Part shown: positions 40,996 to 50,027 of the stretch, piece after piece | Layout of the letters: every line of letters starts with the position of its first letter | How positions within the stretch are numbered: the first letter of the stretch is position 1 | Origin: an uncultured bacterium | GTDB taxonomy: Bacteria > Actinomycetota > Thermoleophilia > Solirubrobacterales > 70-9 | Assembly: GCA_903901855.1 (NCBI GenBank) | Contig: CAIUSP010000040.1 | Span: 1 to 60,246, forward strand | DNA: 60,246 bases | Reading direction: 5' to 3' | Notes under the pieces: generated by a model | The model's input: the letters and a program-made list of their open reading frames with translations, nothing else | What the model was told of the DNA's origin: nothing | The model's database searches: none | Translations under genes and position numbers: made by a program

Positions 40996-42219
40996 TCAGA
41001 GACCGCTGGGATGACGCGCCACGAATCCCGCGGAGGATCGCATCTCCGTACTCCAGCGTGGGCCGTTGCCTCCGGTTCCGCTCGTATCCCAGCGCAGACC
41101 CGCGATCACCGCATAGGTATGCCCGGAGTTGGCGAATACGGTGATCCAGTTGCCGACGCCGGGAGAGCCCCAGAACTCGAGGCCGGTGGAGTCGAGGGGA
41201 CTCGAGAGCAAACCGCCGCCGTGGAGCGCGTAGCTGACCGCACCCGAACAGTCGTAGCCGGAATCGCTGAACGAGCCGTGTCCACCTCCCCAGATGTACG
41301 GAAGGTGGTTGATCCGATTGGCAGCCGCGATCGCGCCGCGGACGGCAAGGGGTGCGCCTGCGGGAGCAACTGCGTCGCCGTTCGAGAGCAGCTTCGCGCG
41401 CTGTCCGGGCAGCGGAGCGCCTACCTGTCCCAGATCCTTCTCGAGCGCTCGTTGACGGCCTTCGAGCGACGCCAGCGTCTGTTCACGAAGGGACTTTGCA
41501 GCGGCCAACTCACTCTTTCTCGCCTCCAGTAGGACGCGAGCATCCGCCAGCTTGTCGCGCTGGCGGGCAACCTCGTCGCGAGCGCGCTTAGCCTTTGCCC
41601 GCACCTCGCGGAGGCGCACGACGATGCGATGGATCTGCACCTTGAGAGCGCTGACCCTCGTGATCACGGCTTCGTCCGCTGAGTGGACGCTCTGCAGATA
41701 CTCGGCCCTTGCGATCAAGTCGCTCCAGTTGGCCGAACTGAGGATGACGCTCAGGGTGTCCTGTTCGCCGGACTTGTAGATCCTCACCAGCAGGCCTTCG
41801 AGAGCGGCGATAGCCCGATCCAGTCGAGCACGGATCCTGCGGAGCTCGTCACGCTGGGACCGGTACTCGGCATTTGCCTGATCGAGCTGGCTCTGGCGGG
41901 CGTCGAGCACCGCCTGCACCGAGGCCTCCTGCCGGCGGAGCTGGGACTCCTCTCCGATCAGCTCGTTGATCTTGCGGTTCTGTACCTGGATCGCTGCCAG
42001 CACCGAACCCTGCTGAGCGCTGATCTGCTCGAGCTCCTCCATCTTCTGCTGCGCCACTGTCTTTGCGGCCTCGGCCGAGTCGTGACTGAAGGAGCCGGTG
42101 AGGGCGCAGGCAACGGCGAGAGCCACGGCGAGACCAAGCACCTTCGGGGTAGCCCTGCGGCCCTCCGCAGTGCGGTGGAGCGGGTCCCTGCCGTATCTAC
42201 TGCTCGTGCGGTTGGTCAT
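40996..42219 (-). CDS. Secreted NlpC/P60-type peptidoglycan hydrolase with coiled coil
   Basis: 407 residues, like RipA/CwlO. A membrane-spanning signal (about 25-45), two coiled-coil blocks (about 52-135 and 175-255) and a C-terminal NlpC/P60-like domain with YIWGGGHGSFSDSGYDCSGAVSYAL (Cys324) and the histidine in FANSGHTYAVIAG. It cuts peptide stems in the cell wall, and the coiled coil normally holds it inactive until FtsEX-type activation. The region between this gene and the SDR at 42407 (187 nt) holds no gene I can support. Confidence 0.9.
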   Translation of the reverse strand: MTNRTSSRYGRDPLHRTAEGRRATPKVLGLAVALAVACALTGSFSHDSAEAAKTVAQQKMEELEQISAQQGSVLAAIQVQNRKINELIGEESQLRRQEASVQAVLDARQSQLDQANAEYRSQRDELRRIRARLDRAIAALEGLLVRIYKSGEQDTLSVILSSANWSDLIARAEYLQSVHSADEAVITRVSALKVQIHRIVVRLREVRAKAKRARDEVARQRDKLADARVLLEARKSELAAAKSLREQTLASLEGRQRALEKDLGQVGAPLPGQRAKLLSNGDAVAPAGAPLAVRGAIAAANRINHLPYIWGGGHGSFSDSGYDCSGAVSYALHGGGLLSSPLDSTGLEFWGSPGVGNWITVFANSGHTYAVIAGLRWDTSGTGGNGPRWSTEMRSSAGFVARHPSGL

Positions 42220-42406
42220 TTCGCGTGATGCGGCGGGTCCAGACTGGATCCGACCGCACCATGCACGCTAGAGGGAGGTGGGGTCCGGCTTGACACGATT
42301 CATCCCGCTGCAACCACCATTGCGAGGCCACGCGGTCTTCTGAACACACCCGAGCATCGCAGTCGTGCCATTCTCTTGGCGAGCCCCGCAAGGGCCACTA
42401 GATGCA

Positions 42407-43234
42407 ATGAAACCAGTCGAAGAACAAACGATCCTGATCACCGGCTCCACCTCGGGCCACGGACGCGCGCTGGCCGAGCTACTCGCTGGGGAGGGCGCGA
42501 CGGTCCTGCTTCACGGCCGCAGGGACGATCTGGGCGAGCAGGCGGTGAGAGAGATATCCGCTGCCACGGGCAACACCAACGTCCGCTTCTACCGCGCGGA
42601 CTTCTCGTCTCTCGACGAGGTGAAAGATCTTGCTGCGAGGATCCAGGAGGACGATGAGCGGCTGGATTGTCTCGTGAACAACGCCGGGATCGGAGTGGCC
42701 GACTCAGGCGGGGGGGGAAGGATGATCAGCCGCGACGGGCACGAACTGCGATTTCAGGTGAACTATCTGGCCCCCTACCTGCTCACACGCCTGCTGCTGC
42801 CCTTGTTGATCGACTCAGCGCCGGCGAGGATCGTCAACGTCTCCTCCGCCGGTCAGGCCTCGATCGACTTCAACGACCCGATGTTGGAACACCGTTACGA
42901 CGGTCTCCAGGCATACGGCCAGTCGAAACTGGCTCAGGTGATGGACACGATCGAGCTGTCAGGCGAACTCGACCCTGAGGCCGTGACCGTCAACTGCCTC
43001 CACCCCGCCACCTACATGGACACCGAGATGATCCGGTTGGCCGGAGTCAACCCCGCCAGCACCGTTGGGGAGGGCGCAGAGGCGACTCTCCGCTTGGTAA
43101 CCGAGCCCTCTCTGGACGGAAGCAGCGGTCTCTACTTCGACCATGCCCATGAGTCCGCTGCCCACTCGCAGGCCTACGACGAGGACGCGAGGACCAAACT
43201 AATGGTCCTGAGCAGGCGCCTGACCGGCGCCTGA
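42407..43234 (+). CDS. Short-chain dehydrogenase/reductase
   Basis: 275 residues. ILITGSTSGHGRALAELLAGEG (cofactor motif TGxxxGxG with His in place of a usual Ile), VNNAGIG, and the catalytic pair in the YGQSKLAQ motif. Resembles the retinol dehydrogenase/WW-oxidoreductase-like SDRs. ATG 42407 gives a normal N-terminus; the frame back to 42365 has an unlikely start. Confidence 0.88.
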   Translation: MKPVEEQTILITGSTSGHGRALAELLAGEGATVLLHGRRDDLGEQAVREISAATGNTNVRFYRADFSSLDEVKDLAARIQEDDERLDCLVNNAGIGVADSGGGGRMISRDGHELRFQVNYLAPYLLTRLLLPLLIDSAPARIVNVSSAGQASIDFNDPMLEHRYDGLQAYGQSKLAQVMDTIELSGELDPEAVTVNCLHPATYMDTEMIRLAGVNPASTVGEGAEATLRLVTEPSLDGSSGLYFDHAHESAAHSQAYDEDARTKLMVLSRRLTGA

Positions 43235-43251
43235 CCGCGGGTTGGCGATTC

Positions 43252-44775
43252 CTACCTGAAGGCCTTGTTCTTGAGGAAGGGGATCAGGGTCGGGAAGAGC
43301 TTGTTCTTGCCCGGGGCTCCCAACAACGGATCTAGGTGGCTCTGACCGAGCACGTCGCCGAGCGCGCCCCTCGAGGCGTTGACGAGAACTGCCTCCGACG
43401 GGGTGATCTCAGTGAATTCGACCATGGCCTGTAGGTTCTCGAACGCCTCGGAATCGGTGAGAGCGGTTCCGAAACCGGTCCTCAGCCCGTAGAGCGGAAC
43501 GTCGATACCAGCCCCGTGCCACACCCGTAGACCGAGCGCATCCTCAGCCTCGCCGTCATCAGCCTGGGTTTGACTCAGTGCGGAGCCGTAACCGCTGTCG
43601 AGCGAGAGCCGGCGCGGAAAGTACCACTCCACCGCGTTGGCGGGCTCTTGGCCGAAGGTGTCTGCCACTCGCGAGATCGGTGTTACGCCACCGTCTACCC
43701 AGTCGCAGGGCTTGGGCGCGCCTGCACCGCAACCCGGCTTCAGCGTGCCGCTGTTGACGTGGAGTAGGCTGAGCGCATCCGGCGCGGTATCCCGGTCGAA
43801 AGCAAACCCGAGAAGAGCTCGATTCGTCACCGCAAATCCCGGATCGAACGAATCGGGGAGCAGGAAGTAGGTCCTGAGCCGTTCCGCAGACCCGGTCGGG
43901 TCGAGCTTGGCGTATGCGGCTCCGACCTCTGCGAACAAACCAGCCGATGCGGCCGGCAGCCCCGCCCCGACCAACTTCAGCCAAGGTGAGTTCGAGAGGG
44001 GATTGGCGGTACCGGTGCAGGCGGTGGACGCGTCGGTCGAGTCGACCGGAGACTGGCCGTTCAGCCCGCAGGCTGCAGCGGCGGCCTTCGCATCGTCGTT
44101 CGAGCCCTTACCTCCTCCGTCGATCAGGACGAGTCCGTCGATGAAGCTGTGGCCCGGCTGGCCACCGAAGTCCCATCCCGCGTAGATCGCGGCGAGGCTT
44201 CCGCCCAGGGAGTGCCCTCCGAGAACGACCTTCCGCTTCTGAGCCCGCGCGAGCCTGACCACGGCGTGCAGGTCCGTCACTGAAGTGGCAGCTCCGAGAT
44301 CATCTGCCCAGGCGCCGTCGGCGGCCTCGTCGCGGAGCGCGACGTGATCACCTGGGGCGAGGAGGTCCAAGTAGTAGGAGAACATCTTGCCGAGCGCCGC
44401 CCTGCGAACTGAGAGCGGCTTGCGGGCCGTTGCCAGGGTCTTCTTGAACAACGCGGTGTCCTCGAGGATCTGAGTGCGACGGTCCACCGACCAGACTTGG
44501 AGTCCCGGGACCCTCTTGACGAGCTCTCTCGCCATCAGGGTGAAGTCACCGGCGCCACCCTGGGTGCCGGGCGTGAGGATCAGGACTTTCTTGCCCTTGG
44601 CTGGCCCGATCTGGCGGACCTGCACCTTGTTGCATGAGACTCCGGGGGGGCAGGGACCGGAGGGCGTATTGACCGTGATCGAACTCTCGCGCGCTCCGGC
44701 TGGAGCTGTCGAGAACGCGAACAGACACGCAACCACAACCAACGCAAACGGAAACCCGACTCTCGACCTCACCAT
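43252..44775 (-). CDS. Secreted alpha/beta hydrolase
   Basis: 507 residues. Signal peptide (FPFALVVVACLFAFSTAPAGARE, about 7-29). The nucleophile elbow is GGHSLGGSLAAIYAG; FIDGLVLIDGGGKG follows. The large insertion (about 230-400) is typical of actinobacterial exported lipases/esterases of unknown substrate. Two cysteines CPPGVSC near the N-terminus may pair. ATG 44775 has GGGGGAAG about 8 nt upstream; a further frame to 44817 lacks this. Confidence 0.82.
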   Translation of the reverse strand: MVRSRVGFPFALVVVACLFAFSTAPAGARESSITVNTPSGPCPPGVSCNKVQVRQIGPAKGKKVLILTPGTQGGAGDFTLMARELVKRVPGLQVWSVDRRTQILEDTALFKKTLATARKPLSVRRAALGKMFSYYLDLLAPGDHVALRDEAADGAWADDLGAATSVTDLHAVVRLARAQKRKVVLGGHSLGGSLAAIYAGWDFGGQPGHSFIDGLVLIDGGGKGSNDDAKAAAAACGLNGQSPVDSTDASTACTGTANPLSNSPWLKLVGAGLPAASAGLFAEVGAAYAKLDPTGSAERLRTYFLLPDSFDPGFAVTNRALLGFAFDRDTAPDALSLLHVNSGTLKPGCGAGAPKPCDWVDGGVTPISRVADTFGQEPANAVEWYFPRRLSLDSGYGSALSQTQADDGEAEDALGLRVWHGAGIDVPLYGLRTGFGTALTDSEAFENLQAMVEFTEITPSEAVLVNASRGALGDVLGQSHLDPLLGAPGKNKLFPTLIPFLKNKAFR

Positions 44776-44916
44776 GCTGCTTCCCCCTGTCCCGTAGTAC
44801 GAAAACCCGGGCGCCACGCGCCCAGTTCAGACCGCCTCTCCAAACGGCCTCGTCAGATAGATCAACCCCTGACACCCCGAAGAGTAGCGCCTTGCGGGGC
44901 TCACAGGAAGGTGTTC

Positions 44917-44922
44917 TACGAT
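44917..44922 (+). promoter_or_regulatory. -10 box TACGAT before the hydrolase at 44931
   Basis: TACGAT, 8 nt, GTG 44931. Confidence 0.5.
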
Positions 44923-44930
44923 CGCTTTGC

Positions 44931-45860
44931 GTGCTCAAACCACACACCGAAAACGAACGGTTCTGCGATGTAGGTCGCGGGATCACGCTTTGCTACGAAA
45001 CGTTCGGAGACAGCAGCAATCCGCCTGCATTCCTGATCATGGGCCTCGCGACCCAGATGATCGGATGGAACGAGGATTTCTGTGCGGGCCTCGCGGACCG
45101 CGGCTTCTACGTCGTTCGTTTCGACAATCGCGACGTCGGTCGCTCGACCCACATGCCGTATCGGGCGCCCGGCAACCTCCAGTTCCTCACCAAGCGATTC
45201 GACGAGTATCTCTACACCCTCGCCGACATGGCCGAGGACACTGCCCGGCTGATCGAACGACTCGGCCTCTCGCCCGCCCACGTGATCGGAACCTCGATGG
45301 GGGGAATGATCGCCCAGGAGCTCGCAGTCAACCACCCCGAGAACGTCCGTTCACTGACCTCGATCATGTCGACTACCGGCAGCAGCCGTCACGGGCAGCC
45401 ATCCGCAGCGATGTACAAACACCTCCTGAGCCGCCCTCCGCACAATCGCGATGAGTTCATCGAAAGAGCAGTAGAGGTCTTCGGATCGGTGGGTTCGCCG
45501 GGATTCGAAGTCGACCCGGACTGGATCCGCGACCGAGCCGCTCGCAGCTACGACCGTGGTTACGACGTCACCAGCAGCGCAAGGCAGTTGGGGGCCGTCC
45601 TCAAGTCAGGAAACCGGATCGAGAGCCTCTCCCGGATCGAGTCTCCCACCCTCGTCATCCACGGTGATTCCGACCCATTGATCGACGTGTCCGGTGGGTA
45701 CGCGACTTCCGAGGCGATTCCAGACGCGGAGCTGCTGGTCGTGGAGGGAATGGGGCACGACTTCCCGAGAGATGCCTGGCCCCTGATCCTCGACCGGATC
45801 GCAGCACACGCGCACGCCGCTGATCGAAGTCGCGAGACGATTTCAGGCAAATCCACTTAG
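44931..45860 (+). CDS. Alpha/beta hydrolase (DhlA/aclacinomycin methylesterase-like)
   Basis: 309 residues. PAFLIMGLATQMIGWNEDF (oxyanion loop), VVRFDNRDVGRSTH, nucleophile elbow GTSMGGMIAQELA, the acid in IHGDSDPLIDVSGG and the histidine in EGMGHDFPRD. The FDNRDVG block is typical of the RdmC/esterase group. GTG 44931 fits the leaderless pattern; an ATG at 44892 adds residues that do not belong to the fold. Confidence 0.87.
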   Translation: MLKPHTENERFCDVGRGITLCYETFGDSSNPPAFLIMGLATQMIGWNEDFCAGLADRGFYVVRFDNRDVGRSTHMPYRAPGNLQFLTKRFDEYLYTLADMAEDTARLIERLGLSPAHVIGTSMGGMIAQELAVNHPENVRSLTSIMSTTGSSRHGQPSAAMYKHLLSRPPHNRDEFIERAVEVFGSVGSPGFEVDPDWIRDRAARSYDRGYDVTSSARQLGAVLKSGNRIESLSRIESPTLVIHGDSDPLIDVSGGYATSEAIPDAELLVVEGMGHDFPRDAWPLILDRIAAHAHAADRSRETISGKST

Positions 45861-46018
45861 CAAGCGGAATTTCAGAGTCCGTAGGTGCCGGTTGATACGA
45901 TGCTCATCCCGCACGTGTGACTCAGTGGCCGCGGGAATTCACCACGATTTCGCGCAGTCACCACTCAAAAGGCAGCCTTCGCGAACGCAAGACCGACAGC
46001 GAAGGAGCAAAGGAACCA

Positions 46019-46420
46019 ATGGCACAGACAAAGAGCAAGGCCAAGACCAAGAAGACCGCCACCCCACGCAAGCCCGGCACCAAGCGCTCGCGCAGCTGGA
46101 GGTGCTCGAGTTGCGACATGTCGGTGAGCTTCGAGGCAGGCAAAGCACCGAAGAAGCCTGATGGCTGGTCCAAGCGCGGAAGCAAGTGGCTGTGTCTGCG
46201 CTGCAGGCGTGAAGAGGTCATGGACAAGGCCGGACAGGGCCCTGAAGGATGGGCATCCCGTCGCCATGCCTTGATCGAGTTCGAGCTGCTGAGAGACCGC
46301 GAGGCGACCGAGATGGAGATCGCCAAGCGTGCCAGTTGCTCGACCGCGGTAGTGCGCAAGGTCCGAGCGGCGCTCCGTGAGGCAGGAAAGCTGCCCGAAA
46401 GCACCGCTTCACGCTCCTGA
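46019..46420 (+). CDS. Zinc-ribbon/HTH small protein
   Basis: 133 residues. A Lys/Thr-rich head (1-27), a zinc ribbon with CSSC (about 30-33) and CLRC (about 60-63), then a helix-turn-helix-like end (ATEMEIAKRASCSTAVVRKVRAALREAGKL, about 97-126). It looks like a DNA- or RNA-binding regulator, but I cannot name a family. GGAG and AGGA lie just before ATG 46019. Upstream, TTGATACGAT (45892-45901) is a possible extended -10 that would leave a leader of about 110 nt. Confidence 0.7.
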   Translation: MAQTKSKAKTKKTATPRKPGTKRSRSWRCSSCDMSVSFEAGKAPKKPDGWSKRGSKWLCLRCRREEVMDKAGQGPEGWASRRHALIEFELLRDREATEMEIAKRASCSTAVVRKVRAALREAGKLPESTASRS

Positions 46421-46436
46421 GAGTCGGCTACTCCGC

Positions 46437-47213
46437 CTAGCGCGCCGTCCAGCCCCCGTCGACGACGAGGGTGTGTCCGGTCACGTAGCTCGAAGCCTCT
46501 GATGCCAGAAAGACGAGTGCACCGTCGAGCTCGTCTTCTGCTCCCACCCTCCCGAGCGGAGTTCTCGACTCGACGAACTCCAACCCCGACGGAGAAGAGA
46601 GGTCGGTCTCGGTCATCTCGGAATGGAACCAGCCCGGAGCGATCGAGTTCACTCTGATCGACTCCGGTGCCCACCTCACCCCGAGCTCTCGTGTGAGGTT
46701 CACCACCGCGCCTTTGGACGCCGTGTACGAGGGGCTGTCCGGGCCGTCGCCAGCGAGCAACCCGCTGATCGAGGAGATGAGGATCACCGAGCCCCCCGCC
46801 CCCTTCATCCGGCGGTAAGCGGATGCGGCGCAAAGCCACGCTCCGGTGGCGTTGACGTCCATCACCTTCCTAAAAGACTCGGCCGATTCGGGTTCGTCGT
46901 AGTCCTGAGGCGCTACTCCTGCGCAAGCGACCATCACGTCGAGCGAGCCGAGTTCCCCGACCGCGGTGTCAGCCAGATCCTCTACCGACGCCTCGTCGGT
47001 CACATCGCAGGAGGCCGCGATCGCCTCGCCACCCGAGGCAACGATCCTCTCCACCAGCTCGGAAAGTCGATCTTCGCGTCTGGCACCGACCACGACCTTT
47101 GCCCCGGCTGCCGCCAGGACCTGGGCAAACCGGGCTCCGAGACCGGAGGATGCCCCCACGACCACAGCCGTCTTGCCAGCGAGGGAGAAGATCTCGCCCG
47201 GATCCCCAGCCAC
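46437..47213 (-). CDS. Short-chain dehydrogenase/reductase (FabG-like)
   Basis: 258 residues of the classical SDR type. AVVVGASSGLGARFAQVLAAAGA binds NAD(P), ACAGVAP is the NAG-like motif, and SISGLL with YTASKGAVVNLTREL provides the Ser-Tyr-Lys triad. GTG 47213 has AAGGAG 8 nt upstream, inside the end of the preceding gene; the frame continues open beyond it but in DNA coding for the upstream protein. Co-transcribed with 47986-47216. Confidence 0.9.
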   Translation of the reverse strand: MAGDPGEIFSLAGKTAVVVGASSGLGARFAQVLAAAGAKVVVGARREDRLSELVERIVASGGEAIAASCDVTDEASVEDLADTAVGELGSLDVMVACAGVAPQDYDEPESAESFRKVMDVNATGAWLCAASAYRRMKGAGGSVILISSISGLLAGDGPDSPSYTASKGAVVNLTRELGVRWAPESIRVNSIAPGWFHSEMTETDLSSPSGLEFVESRTPLGRVGAEDELDGALVFLASEASSYVTGHTLVVDGGWTAR

Positions 47214-47215
47214 CG

Positions 47216-47986
47216 TCAGGACTCCTTCTTGGGGGGCAGAGGGACGAAGGAGCTGGTCCGGCGAATGTAGTCCGCGTAGCCGGGTCGCCTCTCGGCGATA
47301 TCCGACTCGAGAAGGGCTGCCCCTGAGACCCTGACCAGGAAGAGCGTCATCAGCGCCGGACCGACGAAGGTCCACCACGCTGCTCCTGCCCCTACGGCGA
47401 CCAGCCAGAGAGACCACCAGACGACCGCATCACCGAAGTAGTTGGGATGGCGCGTATAACGCCATAGCCCCCGATCCATCACCTTCCCCTTGCTCGATGG
47501 GTCGCGCTTGAAGGCAGCGAGCTGAGCATCACCCGTTGCCTCGAAGCCGATACCGATCACGAAACCCGCAACTCCGACCCAGGAAAGTATGGACACGTCG
47601 TCGAGCTGAGCGGCCAGCGACTGGACCGGTAGAGAGACCACCCAGCCGATCGCGGCCTGGAGGCAGAACACTCCGAACAGCGACCAAATCCAGAAGGTGG
47701 CAGGGCGCTTGGCTCGCATCGCCTGATAGCGACGATCCTCACCGTGACCGAGATTTCGCCAGGCCAAGTACCCCGAGAGCCTCAGCCCCCAGATCGAGAC
47801 GAGTATCGCTACGAGCAGTGAGCCGTCATTTCTCTCACCCGCTGCATAGACAGCCCAGGCAACGGCAACGAACACGAGACCCCAAGCGATGTCCGCGAGT
47901 GAAGCATCGCGAACAGGCAGACTGATCAGCCAGGTCACGACCATGACTCCGAATGCTGCAATTGCTCCGGCGAGGAAGACGTTCAT
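47216..47986 (-). CDS. DUF1295 membrane protein (steroid 5-alpha-reductase-like)
   Basis: 256 residues with about seven membrane helices. SLADIAWGLVFVAVAW at the N-terminus and GLWRYTRHPNYFGDAVVWWSLWL (about 170-192) are diagnostic of the DUF1295/steroid reductase-isoprenylcysteine methyltransferase superfamily. The likely role is reduction of a double bond in a lipid. It is followed within 3 nt by an SDR, as expected for a lipid-modifying pair, but the substrate is unknown. Confidence 0.88.
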   Translation of the reverse strand: MNVFLAGAIAAFGVMVVTWLISLPVRDASLADIAWGLVFVAVAWAVYAAGERNDGSLLVAILVSIWGLRLSGYLAWRNLGHGEDRRYQAMRAKRPATFWIWSLFGVFCLQAAIGWVVSLPVQSLAAQLDDVSILSWVGVAGFVIGIGFEATGDAQLAAFKRDPSSKGKVMDRGLWRYTRHPNYFGDAVVWWSLWLVAVGAGAAWWTFVGPALMTLFLVRVSGAALLESDIAERRPGYADYIRRTSSFVPLPPKKES

Positions 47987-48004
47987 GCTCCGTCGATTGT
48001 CACG

Positions 48005-49345
48005 CTAATCGACGTCCGCCGACTTCTTCTGGCGTGCCCGTATCGCCTCGAGGTGGGCAGGGAATCCTTCGTGGTCGGCAAGCGCCTCGACGGCCGGGGA
48101 AAGGCGCGAGAGAGCGTCGCCGCTTGCCCGGGCGACGGACATCTTCTTCCTGAAGGTCTCGGCAGTGATGCCTCCCGTCACCCGAGCGAAGGAACCGGTC
48201 GGTAGAGCGGCCGGTACCCCGAGGACGTAGTTCGCAAGCGAGATAGGCGTGTCCTGACCGAGAAGCACCTCTCCCGCGTGATCGAGCAACTTCAGGAGGG
48301 AGTCATCGTCATCCGTGGCCAGCTGCATGTGCTCAGGCGCGTACAGGTTGGCCACCTCGGCAGCCTCGGCCAGGTCCGAGACTACGATCGCCCCGCCATT
48401 TCGACCCAACGCTATTCGTGCGAACTCCTGACGAGGCTCCGGTAGACGTGCGAGTCTGCGGGTCAAGTGGCCTTCGACCGACTCGACGAGATCGAGTGAA
48501 TCAGTCACCAGAACAGAGGAGGAGTCCGGTCCATGCTCTGCCTCGTTCAGGAGATCCGCTGCGAGGAGATCCGCATCCGCTGAGGAGTCAGCGACGATCA
48601 AGCTCTCCGATGGTCCGCAGAGCATCTGCGTGTGGCACCCGCGCACCTGGCAGAGGATCTGAGCCGCCTGGACCGGTGGGCTTCCGGGACCCACGACCTT
48701 CCGCACCCGCGGAATCGTCTCTGTGCCAAGCGCCAGCGCTGCCACCCCAGAGGGTCCGTTGGCTCGAAATACCTGCGCGAGCCCCAGCTCTCTCGCTGCG
48801 CACAAGACGGCCGGATCGACCTCGCCATCGCCGCCCGGAGACGGGGGCACGACTACGACGATCTCCGGCACTCCAGCAACCGTCGCTGGAGTGCCGAGCT
48901 GGACCAGCACTGACGGGTACGAACCTTTTCCACTCGGGACGAACAGGCCCGCGCTCGCCACCGGCGTCGACTTCTCACCGGCCTCGATCCCAGGAGCGAT
49001 CTCTACCCGCCACTCCTCCTCCGACACCAGTTGTTGGTTGAAGGTCCTGATGTTCTCGATCCCGACCCTGATTCCCTCGAGAACCGGATCGGAGACCTGC
49101 TTCCGTGCGGCATCGAACTCCTCTTCCGACACCAGCAACCGACTCGCGGGAACCTCGCAGTCGTCGAACCTCTTGAGCGCATCGACGAGAGCCGCGTCTC
49201 CGCGCTGCGCGACGTCCTCGATCAAGCGTTCGATCGACTCCAGCATCTCTGGGTCGAAGATGGCGGCTGTACCACGAGCGAGCAGAGCGGCTCTAGCCGA
49301 CTCGTCCATCTCCGACCAGCGTTGACAGGTCATGACCGCGGTCAT
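48005..49345 (-). CDS. hisD: Histidinol dehydrogenase, divergent
   Basis: 446 residues, full length for HisD. GKGSYPSVLVQLGTPATVAGVPEIV (140-164), the catalytic YAPEH (Glu338, His339) and His431 (EGFPAH) are present. Compared with E. coli HisD, zinc ligand Gln259 is replaced by Glu268 (LLNEAEHG), zinc ligand Asp360 by Asn372 (SLANYVLG), and the NH of GTNHVLPT by PA. It normally oxidises L-histidinol to histidine with NAD+. hisB lies 3 nt upstream, so the two form a pair. A perfect 20-bp palindrome covers its start codon. Confidence 0.85.
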   Translation of the reverse strand: MTAVMTCQRWSEMDESARAALLARGTAAIFDPEMLESIERLIEDVAQRGDAALVDALKRFDDCEVPASRLLVSEEEFDAARKQVSDPVLEGIRVGIENIRTFNQQLVSEEEWRVEIAPGIEAGEKSTPVASAGLFVPSGKGSYPSVLVQLGTPATVAGVPEIVVVVPPSPGGDGEVDPAVLCAARELGLAQVFRANGPSGVAALALGTETIPRVRKVVGPGSPPVQAAQILCQVRGCHTQMLCGPSESLIVADSSADADLLAADLLNEAEHGPDSSSVLVTDSLDLVESVEGHLTRRLARLPEPRQEFARIALGRNGGAIVVSDLAEAAEVANLYAPEHMQLATDDDDSLLKLLDHAGEVLLGQDTPISLANYVLGVPAALPTGSFARVTGGITAETFRKKMSVARASGDALSRLSPAVEALADHEGFPAHLEAIRARQKKSADVD

Positions 49346-49348
49346 GAC
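49329..49348. promoter_or_regulatory. 20-bp palindrome across the hisD start codon
   Basis: GTCATGACCG-CGGTCATGAC, perfect. In the hisD mRNA it could fold into an 8-bp stem with a CGCG loop that holds the AUG, which might tune hisD translation relative to hisB. It also simply encodes M-T-A-V-M-T, so chance is possible. Confidence 0.35.
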
Positions 49349-49993
49349 TCAGTCCAGAGTTCCCTTGACTCCTGCGGTCATGCCCGCGCGGCGGGGATTC
49401 TCTGACAAGGCAGCTCGCAGGGCCCTGGCGAACGCGCGGAAACCCGCCTCCCAAGCATGGTGGGGATCACGACTGCCCTCACGAAGGTCGAGGTGCACCG
49501 TACACCTGCCTCCTTGTGAGAAGCCTTCGAAGAATGCAACGAGGTCAGCGCAGAGCATGTCCTCTACACGCTCGAAATCCGACGCTCCACCGCGTGTGAT
49601 GAACGCATTCGATCTTCCCTCGAACGAGACTTGCGCTTCAGCGGTAGCTTCGTCCATCGCTGCAAGCGCGAAGCCCGAGGATTCGACCCCGGCCGCGATG
49701 CGATCGCGGATCGCCTGGCTGGCAGCGGCGCCGAGAGAGAGTCCGATGTCTTCGCAAACGACGTGAGACAGGCGGAAGGTCCGCACCTCATAGGTGGCGT
49801 CCACCACGAAATCGCCGTACCAACCGAGCATCTCGAGCATGTGGTCGAAGAACCCGATAGTGGTGGTCAGAGACGGATCGCGTCTCGGTCCGAAGTCGAT
49901 CACGGTCCGAATGGCCGCTTCACGACTTTCGCGCAGCGTGATGTAGGACTCGCCGTCCCTCTCCACCTTCATGCCTGTCAATTGATCTGCCAT
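49349..49993 (-). CDS. hisB: Imidazoleglycerol-phosphate dehydratase, divergent
   Basis: 214 residues. FFDHMLEMLG (His51), SHVVCED (76-82), TVHLDLREG (His167) and DPHHAWEAGFRAFARALR (His178-His179, Glu182) give most of the two-Mn binding set. The usual HHxxED is SHxxED here, so one metal histidine is Ser76. It converts imidazole-glycerol phosphate to imidazole-acetol phosphate. TAAAGT lies 8 nt before ATG 49993 (leaderless pattern). Divergent from the P450 gene. Confidence 0.88.
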   Translation of the reverse strand: MADQLTGMKVERDGESYITLRESREAAIRTVIDFGPRRDPSLTTTIGFFDHMLEMLGWYGDFVVDATYEVRTFRLSHVVCEDIGLSLGAAASQAIRDRIAAGVESSGFALAAMDEATAEAQVSFEGRSNAFITRGGASDFERVEDMLCADLVAFFEGFSQGGRCTVHLDLREGSRDPHHAWEAGFRAFARALRAALSENPRRAGMTAGVKGTLD

Positions 49994-50001
49994 CCCGCTG
50001 A

Positions 50002-50007
50002 ACTTTA
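50002..50007 (-). promoter_or_regulatory. -10 box TAAAGT of hisBD
   Basis: Minus-strand TAAAGT, 8 nt, ATG 49993. Confidence 0.5.
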
Positions 50008-50027
50008 GGTCGTCGTCACTGCCTCAA

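Noticed and set aside
42220-42406. Possible tRNA or small RNA in the 187-nt gap before the SDR
   Set aside because: No cloverleaf, terminator or clear promoter could be drawn; TTGACA at 42290 has no matching -10.
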